DNA of 64,000 bases from the NCBI GenBank assembly GCA_963693085.1, contig OY856413.1, forward strand, positions 543,638,879 through 543,702,878. The letters are read 5' to 3'. The position numbers were made by a program, and so were the translations under genes. This DNA is from Alisma plantago-aquatica. Its lineage: Eukaryota > Streptophyta > Magnoliopsida > Alismatales > Alismataceae. Within the stretch, counting starts at the first letter, position 1. Every line of letters begins with the position of its first letter. The notes below the pieces were generated by a model, which saw nothing but the letters and a program-made list of their open reading frames with translations, searched no databases and was not told the DNA's origin. This document shows positions 35,901 through 48,338 of the stretch, one piece after another.

Positions 35901-36912
35901 TGTAACATCCCTGACCTGGGTTATGAGTTAACCCTAGATATTTTTGCTCAATAAGATTAAGTAGATTCTTAATCTTATCTTGGGAAAAGTAATTAGGGCT
36001 CATGAGGAACTTATGTTTCAATTTTGGTCCCGTTTGAACAATGTTGAAACAATGCTTGCTTATTTGGGACTAAAATGCAAATTACCCAAGTTGAGGGGTT
36101 AAATTGCAAATGTTGCATGATAAGATGTTCCTCTGATGTTGAGACATCATAAGAATGAATATGATGTAGTGTTATGGTTTTCACAAGCTTGGGCATCAAG
36201 TTTAAGCTTGTAAAGCAATCCTTGTGCATCAAAACCCAGTTTTGGTGTAATGTGCAATTTACCCAAAACCTAGGGTTCAATATGCAAATTACCACTTCAA
36301 TAAGGTCCTTAATGTTTCTTGGCATCATGTAGAGAAAATAAAATGAGAGGGGCATCTCATTTGAATTAAGTTGGAGGAGAGAGAATCTTGATATTAAAAT
36401 AATCAAGATTTAATCATAAGTGAAACCCTAATTCAAATTAGGGCAAAAATGAATGTATTAATTAAAGGGCCTTCAACCAAAATGTTATTGGTTGATTTTG
36501 AATAAGGATGGACGTTCTTTTTCCAAGATAAGGAACGAAAATATCCTAAGAAGGTGAAATTCCACTCACCATTATTATAAGGAAAAGAAAACCCACTCAC
36601 ATATGGATATTAATATAATAAATATTAAGGTGCTTAATTTGATTTTCTTTAAATGATGGATAATGAAGAGGAATAAGAGGCAATGAAGATAGCCTCGTCC
36701 TTAAGGATTTTGAGGGGAATTTGAGGGGGAAGAGGCGGCCATATTTTTGGAATTTAATGCATTTTAATAATGCATTTTCTCTCTCATCAAGTTTCTTATA
36801 AAAGTACCTTTACCAAGCCAAAACAAAGGCTATTTCGGATTATTTTCTTTACCCTTGCTTGGAAAACGACTAAGGAGCTGTGGAGGAGCAGGAGGACGAC
36901 CCCAACCTGTTG

Positions 36913-39900
36913 GTAAGGTCCTTGACCTTCGTTCTCCTTGATTCCATGGTGGAAATAAAAAATAAATCATTGATTTCTTCTTATTTGGATCTCCTCTTCA
37001 ACCCTAGCCAACTTTTTCATCCAAAAGCTTGAGGACGAGCTTAGGGGGAGTTGCTAGAGCTTCATACACCATTAATGGCGTGAGCTTGAAGCTTTGGAGC
37101 TCAATTGGAGGTGGGTTTTATAACTCAAACCCTTAATCATTGCTATTGCATCAATCAATTATGCTTTGTTGATTGTTTTCTTCAATTTGATATATACTTG
37201 TTTGCTTGCTGCAATTTCTATCAAGAACAGTTGCTGTTCTTGGTTTTTCGAAGGAAGGGGATGATGACATCATCCTATATGCTTATCCAAAGAAAAGTAC
37301 CAAGCCAAATGGTCTTGATATCTATTCCAAATCGTTTTAAATTGATTGGCTATGCGGTTTCAGAAAACTGTTTTAGGGAAAACGGTTTCAAGACCGTTTG
37401 ATATGGTTGAACAAGCGTTGACCGTTTGGGAATCTTGTTCCTAATTATGTAGGATAATGACCCTCAAAATTGTAGGGGTTAACTCCAAAGGAATCGTGAG
37501 TTGAAGGCCAATAAATTAGATAAATCGAATTGAATTAAATGCTGATTTTCAACCTGATCAACTTGACCTGTTTGGGAAAACGGTTTCAAGACCATTTGAG
37601 TGTGTTGACCAAGAATTGAACGTTTGGGATTCCTGTTTATAATGATGTTGGTTAATGACTCACCAAATTTGGGGGATTAACTCCCAAGGAATCGTGAGTT
37701 GAATCCTAATCAATTAGGGAAACCTAATTGAATTAAGTGCTGATTTTCAATCTGATTTAATTGACCTTTTTGAGTAAACGGTCTCAAGACCGTTTGAATG
37801 CATTGACCAAGGGTTTAATGTTTGGGATTACTGTTCCTAATGATGTGGTCTAATGACTCACCAAATTTGAGGGATTAACTCCCAAGGAATCGTGAGTTGA
37901 AGGCTATTCAATTAAGCAAACCCTAATTGTTTATGGAAGCAATAACTCAGTATACTATGTCAAGCATAGTTGTTTGTGTTTGATCATATGGTTGATGTAA
38001 CCAAATCAAGTGGAGAGAATGATAGAAATGAATTCATACATGAGTATGATTCATATGGTGATTTAGGGTAGGATCCTTAGTAAAGAGATCAAGAAACCCT
38101 AATTGAGAAGGTTAACGAACCCTAACCCTGATTTAGGGAAATTTTGAGTAAAACCCTAATCTAGGGTAATAATGTAACCCTAATTAAGGGTAATAGTGTA
38201 ACCCTAATTAAGGGTAATGACTTGGGTAACTCTAATTTAAGGTAATGAAATACCAAACCCTAATTGGAGGAATAATGAATCCCTAATTTATGGGTAATTG
38301 AATGAAACCCTAATTGGGATGATTAGTGAAACCCTAATTGAGGGTGATTCCCTGAGAAACTCTAATTGAGGATGATTCCATGTGAAACCCTAATTGAGGG
38401 CGATGTCATATGAAACCTTAAACCTAACACAGAGTAAAGCTATGTAAAACCCTAAATTTGGGCTATAGTGCATGGAATTCTAATCATGGGCAATATGATG
38501 ATAAATCATAACCCTAATGTCTGGGTAATGATATGAGTAAACCTTAATGATGAAATAATGAGTAATACCCTATAATGATGAAATATCTTAAGTGGTTGAC
38601 TATAGGCAACCTTATAACAAGCAATGCCTTAATTTGAGATGAGTCCATATCATTGAAGATAGTTGGACAATCCTTGTGTGTGATCTATGCACATCATGGT
38701 AAAGGTGATAGGTTGGTGGATGAAAGTATTAAGATGTGAAATTCCTTATTATAAGATAAGTTAATAAACTCATGTAAGATAGAAGTGATGAGGGAAGTGA
38801 TACATTGAGACATGATAGATATCACATTTAGCATTTCAGGGTTGATATACCTTGATGCATCTCAAATCCAATATTTTTAGATAAGATACACAAGGAGAGT
38901 GTTATGTAAATTGTCACAATGAAATGTAATGAGTTTAACATACTTGATAAGTAAGCTAAAATGAGTATGATGTAATCATACCATGATAATGATGAGAGAT
39001 AAACTCATACCTTGTGTTGATGATCATTTAATGATAAATGATAAGAATATTAAATACTTGGAATGTCGATGGATGCTCCTAGATGTATGGAACAATATAT
39101 TATGGTTGTATTGATAAAATAAACATGAAACCCTAATTGATGTGAATAGTAAACCCTAACCCTGTGGTGGAAATAGTGGTGTTACCATTATATTACATGA
39201 GTTAATATGTTATTGTTGCCTAGTGAGAGGTGACAAGATGTTTAATGGCCTTGTGAGCCATATGGTTAGATGTTACCTGGTAAGAAGTAACAAGATGTTT
39301 CATGGGCATGATTGAGCCCTGAATGAGGTGTATTCCTCTTATGTTGATAAGGGTTGATACCCTGTGCTATTGTGAAAAGGACTTATATCCTGTGATAATA
39401 TGATAATTGGTGTAATCTAATGAATGGCAAGTGAATATTACCATGTGATGAAGAGATGAGAAATTATGTTTCATATGTTTTATATCTTTTCAGGTTTTGA
39501 TATTTATATGCTTGCTAGAAATGAATTAGGGTTTGTATGTCCACTTGTTTGATGCAGCCTTAATTCACCTAATTGGCATAACTAATTAAGTGCAACTCTA
39601 ATCATGTAGTGCCCTGTGCCGTAGAACCATCTTCAGTGTCAGAACTTGCTGGATGGTGAAACGAGTATTCCTAAGGGAAACTCGGAGCGCATATTGTTGA
39701 ATATGCGGGGGTGGCAGGTTGAGGATATATATATACTTGTCATCCACAATTGCAGGTTACAGAGGATGGCTATGGTCATGCCTCAAATATTTGATGTGAT
39801 TGAGGACAGCTGCGGTTGTACCTCGGATTAGAGGGTTTTGTATACCCTGTTTTCTAGTGTCGTAACTTGTACCAAGTACGGACTAGTTGTTATCAGTTGA

Positions 39901-40873
39901 CTATATGTCACTGTTGGCAGTTTGACTGGTATGTCACTGCAGTTTACTCGTACTGACCGAGGGGAAGAGATCTTAGGATGCCGGTACTCCTAGATCTTGT
40001 ACGGAACCGAATAGCCCTTCGCAGGGGTCGGTTGGACTTTGAATGGTACGATTCAAATTCCCCAGTGCATAATAAAAGATGTAATACAGCCCTATAGCAT
40101 ATCTGTTTAGGGTTATACATGACGCTTCACATTGAATGGAAACCCATGTTTGTTCTCTTTACATAAAGATGATGCTTAGTGCAACTAAGAGATAGTAATT
40201 ATACTTATGTTGTGGATATGCATAAGACTGTAATTGTGTACATACAATGGTCATGCTTATGTTGATATCTTACTGCTACTGTTGATTATAATCATGATGC
40301 TAGATATCTCATGTTGATAGTTATGTTTCACATGCTATCCATGCCTCTATAATTAGAAATACATGACAGAGGCTTAATGCCTGTAATTAGGTTTGGCTAA
40401 AGTCCAATGCCTGGATGCGTAATCAGGATTGGTATAGTCCAATGCCTGAAACATTTATACCTGATTGATATAGTTTAATGCTTGAATAATACATGATGAT
40501 TTATATAATCACATGTCTGGCATAAGTGAATACTTGTTTAGCAGATTGGCTAAGGCCAACAAATAGAAACAAGAATGAATCATGGGTGACACATCAGAAT
40601 AATGAATGACATGAGCAAAGCTTGAGATGTTGAAAATGTATGGTAGATAAATGTTATACATGTTCTTTCTATTTCTCATAAAGAGAATAGATGAATTACT
40701 GTTCAATCATAGATATGTGTAATACTTTAAAAGATGAGAATGATCTAAACTGCTTATCCTCTACTCAGTTTTATACTAATTAAACTACAATAATGATGTT
40801 TCTGGCGGAGAGTTATATCTCTCGCTGGGGCAATTTTCAATTGTCTCACCCCCGTGGGAACCAACATTTTTAG
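36913..40873 (+). other. Possible intron within LTR D
   Basis: Donor-like CTGTTG/GTAAGG begins 117 bp after the TATA box. Acceptor-like CAACATTTTTAG/GTGGACG ends at 40873. The C right LTR has a matching pair on the minus strand (donor GTGAGC at 53132-53137, acceptor at 48789-48791). Motif-level evidence only. Confidence 0.4.
38090..38460 (+). promoter_or_regulatory. Cluster of telo-box words in LTR D
   Basis: Seven exact AAACCCTAA words and several near matches occur within 370 bp. Corresponding clusters in C LTRs lie at 42480-43650 and 50130-51300 (opposite strand). The telo-box is a known plant regulatory motif bound by TRB proteins; a role here is an inference. Confidence 0.45.
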
Positions 40874-41988
40874 GTGGACGAGTGTGAAAGAGACTGATAA
40901 TATCTTTCGGATGAAGAACATCAGCAGCTACAAGGACAGCAGTGACAACTCAGGTTGAGTGTGCTGTCTATCGTGTTTGGTAGATAGAAGTCCTATGTGT
41001 CGTCTCTGTACTCTCAGGTCCTCGGAGTTAGTACTTAGTGCTTTTAATGTATCGTTTTGAGATTTTGGCTTGATGCCTCGAGGTTATTATGTTGTCTGTG
41101 TTTAGCTTTTAACAAGGCAGTTGATGTTGTAACCCTTGAAAAGAGATGGTATAAGATATATACTTATGAACCATGATGTAAATGTGATACATTGGTTCTT
41201 GTTGAAAGAGTTTTCCTATGATTGGGTCTCTTTGAAAAAGGTTTTAATTTTTAGTGATTTTCTATAATCTGCTGCTTAGTGAACGCTTCCGCATTAGTTA
41301 ATCTTGTTTTCACGAGACGGTCGTCACAGTAACTTGATAGAATCAACATGTCACTTATTCTTGAATGAATAGGAAGAACATGTATAACATATATTCAAAC
41401 AACAGATGCATTACCACTGCATTAACTTTCTTCAAGCTTAGATCATATATCTAAAGCCTGGCATTTTCAATGTGGAGTCATGGCCCGTAGCCATACTCTT
41501 TTCATAAGTGTTGGGATCTTAATCCCTCACTTCATCACTGGGTTTTTCTCATCCTTTCACAATTTCAATACCATAACCATGAATTCCTGGGTATTCAAAC
41601 CCTTTGTTCATCACTTGAGCACTGTTACCTCTTTCTCAGGTAACTAACACCTTTAGGTCATTTTACCAAGGTAAGTATGATACTTGCTACACAAGCATCC
41701 ATCATGGCACTTGATGCACATTAACTCTCTTGCCACCTCTTACCAGGCACAAGGTATATTATGGCACACAAGGCCCAATTAACAATTCAAACTAATAATA
41801 CATCATAGCTCATACCTGGATATGCTCATCATCTCGTAATACCTGCATGGTTAGCACATATAATGGTAGTACATCAATTATCTATCAATACCATGCAAAA
41901 CAATGTATTAATAATTCAAGGGTATTACCCTTAATCCTTTACCAGGATTTGGATTTCCATCACACATAGCTCATCAGAACACTGTACA

Positions 41989-42249
41989 TCTTGTCACCTT
42001 TCACTAGGCAACAACTTTATTCACATGGCTCACAAAACCATTCACATCTTGTCACCTCTCACTAGGCAACAACTTTATTCACATGGCGTACAAGGCCATT
42101 CACATCTTGTCACCTCTCACTAGGCAACAACTTTATTCACATGGTGCACAAGGCCATTCACATCTTGTCACCTCTCACTAGGCAACAACTTTATTCACAT
42201 GGCGCACAAGGCCATTCACATCTTGTCACCTCTCACTAGGCAACAACTT
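41989..42249. repeat. ~59-bp tandem repeat in C left LTR
   Basis: Four to five units of CACTAGGCAACAACTTTATT, CACATGG and ACAAGGCCATTCACATCTTG. The matching array in the right LTR is at 49640-49903. The small frames at 42199 and 49852 are products of this array. Confidence 0.85.
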
Positions 42250-43734
42250 AAAACAAAGGCTTACAAGCCCAACTCATCTTGTTACTTCTTTCTCAGTAAC
42301 AAAAACATAATGGCACATATGGCCAATCAATTCTTATCAAATAAACATCATAGCTCATACCTGGCTATGATCATCAACTCATGAGACCTGCATGATTGTC
42401 ACACATGATAATAGACTTATCAAGTTCACAACACATCATGCAATATAGGGTAACACTACTATTCCCTTACCAGGGTTAGGGTTTACCATCAATTAGGGCT
42501 TATCATTCCCTTTTCCCCAAATTAGGGTTAGGGTTCCCCATTTCTCATTAATTCAGACCCTCTTGAGTTAACCAACTTTGTCTTGTATTAAGGTATTTCC
42601 CCTCTTAATACATTCCATCACAAAATACTCACCCTTAGCATATAATGCATAGGCCACACATTCGAATTGTCCAGCTATCTCACATGATATGGACTTATCT
42701 TAGTTTAAGGCATGGCTTTATTATAAAGTTACCTATAAACAATCACAATGATACACCGTCAACTAGGGTTTATAAGGATACACCCTCAACCAGGGTTCAC
42801 AATGATACACCCTCCACTAGGGTTTCACAAGGATACACCCTCAACTAGGGTTTACAATGATACACCCTCAACTAGGGTTTCAACTCAATAACCCTGACGA
42901 TTAGGGTTTATGTTCATGATTAGGGTTTCGTGATCTCTCTACTTTAAGGATCATGCCCTTAATCACCACATGAATCATATTCATATATGAATTCATGCTA
43001 TCATCATCTCAACTTGATTAGGTCATATCAACCCTTCAATCAAGTACATACAACTATGATTTACATAGTGTACCAAGTCATTGATCTTATCAGCAATTAG
43101 GGTTCATCCCTTAATTGACACTAATCACTTAGGTACTATTAGGGTTTTAACCTTTGTTCCTTCATTGGTTATCATTACTAACCATCATTGGATAAATAGT
43201 ACATTCATCATAACATTGGACCTCCATTACATAAGGTATCCAAAGGAATTAGGGTTTACTATTCATCCTAATTAGTGATTTCACATGTAGGCAACCTCTT
43301 AATAGGGTTATACATGAAATCAGCCTCAATTAGGGTTTACATCATGTATTGGATCCATGCATTTGTTATGCATTAATGACTAGTACCATTAAAGGTATCC
43401 CCCACCTAATCACATTAGGTTTTCAAAAAGGTTTGATCCATTGGACCTTTAATGACATAAGGTATCCAATTGAATTAGGGTTTCCAATGTTGATTCCTTC
43501 AATCATTGGATTCATGGAACCAATCATCAATTGGACCTATACCCATACTTCAATTGAGTTTAAATAGGTCAACCTTCAACTTATTTGACCCTTAATTAAC
43601 CCTCAATTGGTCATCAATTAGGGTTTGATTCAATTGAATTAGGGTTTGGAATCGATGATTCAACAACACTAATCAATGTAAGACTAGTTGCTTTGAAACC
43701 ATTGAACCATCATCCATGTTGGATATGACCTGAC

Positions 43735-45030
43735 CCCAAACGGTCTTGAGGTAGTTTGGATGACCTCCAAACGGTCTTGAGACCGTTTTCCCATCATATC
43801 ACTCAAATCCAAGCCATCCAATTAAGGTTTGGATCATTGGATTGATCACCAAATCAGCATTGCATTGTATAACAGCTTGGTACCTTTAGACCTTCAAACA
43901 CCTAACCATACTCAACCCTAGACCTCTAAACGGTCTTGGGTGACCACCAAACGGTCTTGAGACCGTTTGGATGAGCTCCAAACGGTCTTGAGACCGTTTG
44001 CCCATCATATCACTCCAATCCAAGCAATCTAATTAGGGTTTGGTTCATTGAAGTGCTCACCAAATCAGCAATCTATTGCAGATCAACTTGATATCTTTAG
44101 ACCTTCAACCACTGAACTATACTCAACCCTAGACCTCCAAACGGTCTTGGGTGACCACCAAACGGTCTTGAGACCGTTTGGCCCATCCAACCTTTGGATT
44201 CTAGTGAAAACTCATCATGGATTAGTCTATCAAGCTGATCAACAAATCAGCATTTAGTTGCAATATGATTTGGTACCTTTGGACCTTCAATTGGTCAACT
44301 ATACTTGACCCCAGACCTCCAAACGGTTTGAGGTGACCCCAAACGGTCTTGAGACCGTTTGGATGATCCCCCAAACGGTCTTGAGACCGTTTGGGCTAAT
44401 CAATCCAAAATCTCAACTTAACTCATTGGAATTTCAGCACTATTTTCAATTAGGGTTTGCCTAATTGATTAGTCTTCAACTCATGACCCCTTTGGAATTA
44501 ACCCCTCAAATTTTGAGGGTCATTAACCAACATCATTATGAACAAAAATCGCATACGTTCAATGCTTTGTCAATGCACTCAAACGGTCTTGAGACCGTTT
44601 GCCCATGCAGGTCAAGTTGATCAGGTTGAAAATCAGCACTTAATCCAATTAGGTTTCCCTAATTGATTAGGCTTCAACTCACGATTCCTTGGGAGTTAAC
44701 CCATAAAACTTGGTGAGTCATTATCAAACATAATTAGGATCAAAAATCTCATACGTTCAACGCTTTGTCAACGCACGCAAACGGTCTTGATACCGTTTTA
44801 CCAAGCAGGTCAAGTTAATCAGGTTGAAAATCAGCACATAATTCAATTCGATTGCCTAATTGATTGGCCTTCAACTCTCGATTCCTTTGGAGTTAATCCC
44901 TCAAATTTGGAGGGTTATCAGCCTACATAATTAGGAACAAAATTCCCAAACGGTCAACGCTTGGTCAACCATCTCAAACGGTCTTGAGACCGTTTGCTCC
45001 CAAACGGTCTCAAACCGTTTGCCCTTAAAC
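43735..45030. repeat. Palindrome cluster in C left LTR
   Basis: More than ten copies of AAACGGTCTTGAGACCGTTT or half-sites, for example near 43770, 43951, 43979, 44158, 44342, 44374, 44580 and 44974. The right LTR cluster is at 51385-52690. The number and place of the units differ between the two LTRs. Confidence 0.88.
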
Positions 45031-46809
45031 GGTTTGCTGAAACCGCATAGCCAATCAAATTAAAACGATTTGGAGTAGCTATCAAAACGGTTTTGCTTGG
45101 TAATTTTCTTTGGATAAGCATCTAGGATGATGTCATCATCCCCTTCCTTCGAACAACCAAGAACAGCAACCGTTCTTGATGGAAATTGCAGCAAGAAACA
45201 AGAGTGCATCAAATTGAAGAAATCAATCAACAAAGCATAGAGAATTGATGCAATAACAATGTTTAAGGGTTTAAGTTATAAAACCCGCCTCCAATTGAGC
45301 TCCAAAGCTCTAAGATCACGCCATTAATGGTGGATGAAGCTCTTGCAACTCCCCCTAGGCTCGTCCTCAAGCTTTTGATTGCAAAAGTTGGCTAGGGTTG
45401 AAGAGGAGATCGAAATAAGAAGGAATCCATAATTTATTTTCGATTTCCACCATGAAATCAAGGAGAACGAAGGTCAAGGGCTCACCCACAGGTTGGGGAC
45501 GTGCTCCCTGCTCCTCCCTAGCTCCTTGGTCGGTTTTTCAAGCAAGGGAAAGAAGAAAATCCGAAATAGCCTTTCATTTGGCTTGAAAAAGGCACTTTTA
45601 TAAGGAAATTGATGAGAGAGAAAATGCATTATTAAAATGCATTAAATTCCAAAAATATGGCCGCCTCTTCCCCCTCAAATCCCTTAAGGACTAGGCACCT
45701 TCCTTTTCCTTTAATTATCCTTCATTATCCTTGATTTAAATAAAATCAAATTAAGCACCTTAATGCTTATTATATTAATATCCATATGTGAGTGGGTTTT
45801 CTTTTTCTTATAATAAGGTGAGTGGAATTTCACCTACTTAGGATATTTTCGTTCCTTATCTTGGCAAAGGAACGTTCATCCTTATTCAAAATCAACCCAA
45901 AAAATTTTTGTTGAAAGCCCTTCAATTATTTTTATTCATTTTTGCCCTAAATCAAATTAGGGTTTCAATTAGGCATTAATCTTGATTATTTTAATATCAA
46001 GATTCTCTCTCCTCCAACTTCATTTAAATGAGGCACCCATCTCATTTTATTTGCTCTACATGTTTCCAAGAAACATTAGGTACCTTATTGAAGTGGTAAT
46101 TTGCTTATTGAACCCTAGGTTTTGGGTAAATTGCACATTACACCAAAACTGGGTTTTAATGCACAAGGATTGCTTTACAAGCTTAATCTTGGTGCCCAAG
46201 CTTGTGGAAACCATACCACTACATCATATTCATTCTTATGATGTCTCAACATCAGAGGAACATCTTACCATGCAACATTTTCAATTTAACCCCTCAACTT
46301 GGGTAATTTGCACTTTGGTCCAAAATAAGCAAACATTGCTTCAACATTGTTCAAACAGGACCAAAATTGAAACATAAGTTTCTCATGAGCCCTAATTACT
46401 TTTCAAAAGATAAGATTAAGAATCTTCTTAACCTTTTTAAGAAAAACAATCTAGGGTTAATTCATAACCCAGGTCAGGGATGTTACAAATTATAAACCCC
46501 TAACAAGGATTTCGTCCTCGAAATCCCAGGAAAAGGAGGAACATATTGTTCATTAATCATGCCCTCAAGTCTCCACATATCATCTTAATATCATGGAGAT
46601 ATCATGAACTCTGTGATTCCACATAAAGCTCCTTTCATTAGCTCAACCTCATCAATGTTTATGCAGAGCATAAACCCCTAACATATGATGTCCATATTAT
46701 TGAAAGGAAGAAACATAAAAGAACATACTTCAATCATTACTCAAGAATATATACCAAAAGAGAAACATATATATCTAACATAGATAATTCACTTAGCAAA
46801 CTCTATGTA

Positions 46810-47185
46810 ATTGGGAATGTTCACATAGCTCTTCCTTTTAATCGGGAATGTTCACATAGCTTTTCCTTTTAATTGGGAATGTTCACATAGCTCTTCCCTT
46901 TTGATTAGGAATGTTCACATAGCTCTTCCTATTAGTTGGGAATGTTCACATAGCTCTTCCCTTTTGATTAGGAATGTTCACATAGCTCTTCCTATTATTT
47001 GGGAATGTTCACATAACTCTTCCCTTTTGATTAGGAATGTTCACATAGCTCTTCCTATTAGTTGGGAATGTTCACATAGCTTTTCCTTTTAATTGGGAAT
47101 GTTCACATAGCTTTTCCTTTTAGTTGGGAATGTTCACATAGCTTTTCCTTTTAGTTGGGAATGTTCACATAGCTTTTCCTTTTAG
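46810..47185. repeat. 31-bp tandem repeat in C internal region, twelve units
   Basis: Twelve units of GGGAATGTTCACATAGCT followed by CTTCCTTTTAATT or CTTCCCTTTTGATTA. Two unit types alternate in the middle of the array, suggesting amplification of a dimer. The open frame at 46901-47092 is a product of the repeat. Confidence 0.88.
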
Positions 47186-48015
47186 TCTCATTATACTCTC
47201 TAGATTGTTTCAGAATGACTACTTGATCAGAGTAATCAAAAAGATATCAATCTAGGAGTTTCCATACTCACTTTATCATCAATAGTTGTATACATGGCCA
47301 GGGTTTACAAATACTGAGATCAAGTAGTATGCACTTATATGCTATCATATTCCTTGCTTTTCATATCATCATAAACATAAGATTTAACATACCTGATTTT
47401 ATCCAGACATCTCTTCTATACTTCTTCTTCTTTCATAGAGGTAAGAACAATATAGAGCATTTATAAGAATATTGAACAGAATTCAAATTCTAGTTCTCAT
47501 CATTTCTTCCCTATATAGAAACCAATAGGGAAATCAAAATCAACAATCTTCCTTTTTATAACAAAAAGGGTTTAGTGTACTCAACATGTACACATTTATA
47601 ACATACCTTGTCCTCATATCATGGTCTTATTAGTCTTATTACTAATGCAAAAACTAAGCCATGGAATCTTACAGGTGAAAGGTTAAGACCTTTGCACTTA
47701 CTTAGTGGCTGCTGCCCTGGTACACTAGGCATTTATTGCACTATTAGTACCAAAAACTTGGCTTTTTAAAACCATTAGGCAAATGTCCCTAAAATTATAG
47801 AGACCATTCCCTACTTCTCAGCTTATTGCCCCTTCTTGGGCACTGCCATCACAGATATACTGTTTGTCCAGATTTATGGCAAAGTCTACTTCCTTGCCAT
47901 TTATTATTCTTTCCCACATTTTCCCTTGTCCCAACATGACTAAGTCATTTAGGAACTCTTTTAAAGCTCAAGATTTCTGTACTAAGGACTGATAATCTAG
48001 GTTGTAAGGCTAGTA

Positions 48016-48228
48016 TCTAGTCCACTATATGTATTACTGTTGCCCTAATCTGCCCAATAAGAGCATGATCATAGGATTCTCTATCCTGATCAGGTCTTTA
48101 ATGGGGATTCTCAGGCACTTGTTCTCCTCTTTCCTGGTCCCATGCACCCTCTCCTGGTGCAGCAACATTGCCCTTAGCATTGTGTTCCTCGTGTTCTCCA
48201 GTCAATTTCAAGTTCTTCTTCTCCTATG
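48016..48228 (-). pseudogene. Element C: relic of the Gag N-terminus
   Basis: Read on the minus strand, the frame gives NVAAPGEGAWDQERGEQVPE, then after a stop LIGQIRATVIHIVD. These line up with SVAAPREGARNLEIEQPVPE and MFGQFMTAMTHITD near the start of element B Gag, at the same distance from the PBS. It shows that C descends from a coding, B-like chromovirus. No Gag core follows. Confidence 0.7.
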
Positions 48229-48320
48229 TGAGTAGAAGATACTATCAAATAAACTGGAAGACGCTTAGAACAAACTCTACAACCTTAGTCCTATGTCTCT
48301 GTAGACTCAGCGAACCTAGA

Positions 48321-48332
48321 GCTCTGATACCA
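48321..48332 (-). promoter_or_regulatory. Element C primer binding site (initiator tRNA-Met)
   Basis: Minus strand TGGTATCAGAGC, 6 nt inside the 5' LTR. The neighbouring block ATGTCTCTGTAGACTCAGCG is the same as in element B. Confidence 0.93.
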
Positions 48333-48338
48333 CTAAAT

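Larger units (their letters stand above)
35901..41328 (+). mobile_element. Solo LTR D (5,428 bp), same family as C, opposite orientation
   Basis: TGTAACATCCCTGACCTGGG at the left, GACGGTCGTCACA at the right, flanked by GTAAC at 35896-35900 and 41329-41333. It is a diverged copy of the C LTR read in the other direction, with the same TATA region (TTATAAAAG, 36796-36804), palindromes near 37380 and 37777, and a long run of AAACCCTAA words. No internal region is present, so it is the product of LTR-LTR recombination. Frames in it (37105-37401, 39646-39831) are not genes. Confidence 0.93.
41329..46487 (-). repeat. Element C left LTR, inner part
   Basis: Continues the left LTR after solo LTR D to GGGATGTTACA at 46487. 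It contains a 59-bp tandem array (41989-42249), telo-box words, the palindrome cluster at 43735-45030 and a TATA box near 45597-45604. Matches 48987-54139. Confidence 0.93.
46488..48338 (-). other. Element C internal region, mostly non-coding
   Basis: Begins next to the 3' LTR with a weak purine tract (minus strand AGGGGTTTATAATT). It holds the 31-bp tandem array, then about 830 bp (47186-48015) with nothing recognised, the gag relic and the PBS. No pol motif on either strand. Confidence 0.8.

Noticed and set aside
42480..43660. Interstitial telomere repeats
   Set aside because: TTAGGGTTT words are separated by unrelated sequence and never form a 7-bp tandem.
46901..47092. Repetitive protein with the unit IRNVHIALPISWECSHS
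   Set aside because: Product of the 31-bp tandem array; 62 bp is not a multiple of three per dimer, so the frame is accidental.
46810..47185. CRISPR-like array
   Set aside because: Units are directly adjacent without unique spacers, and the setting is a plant retroelement.
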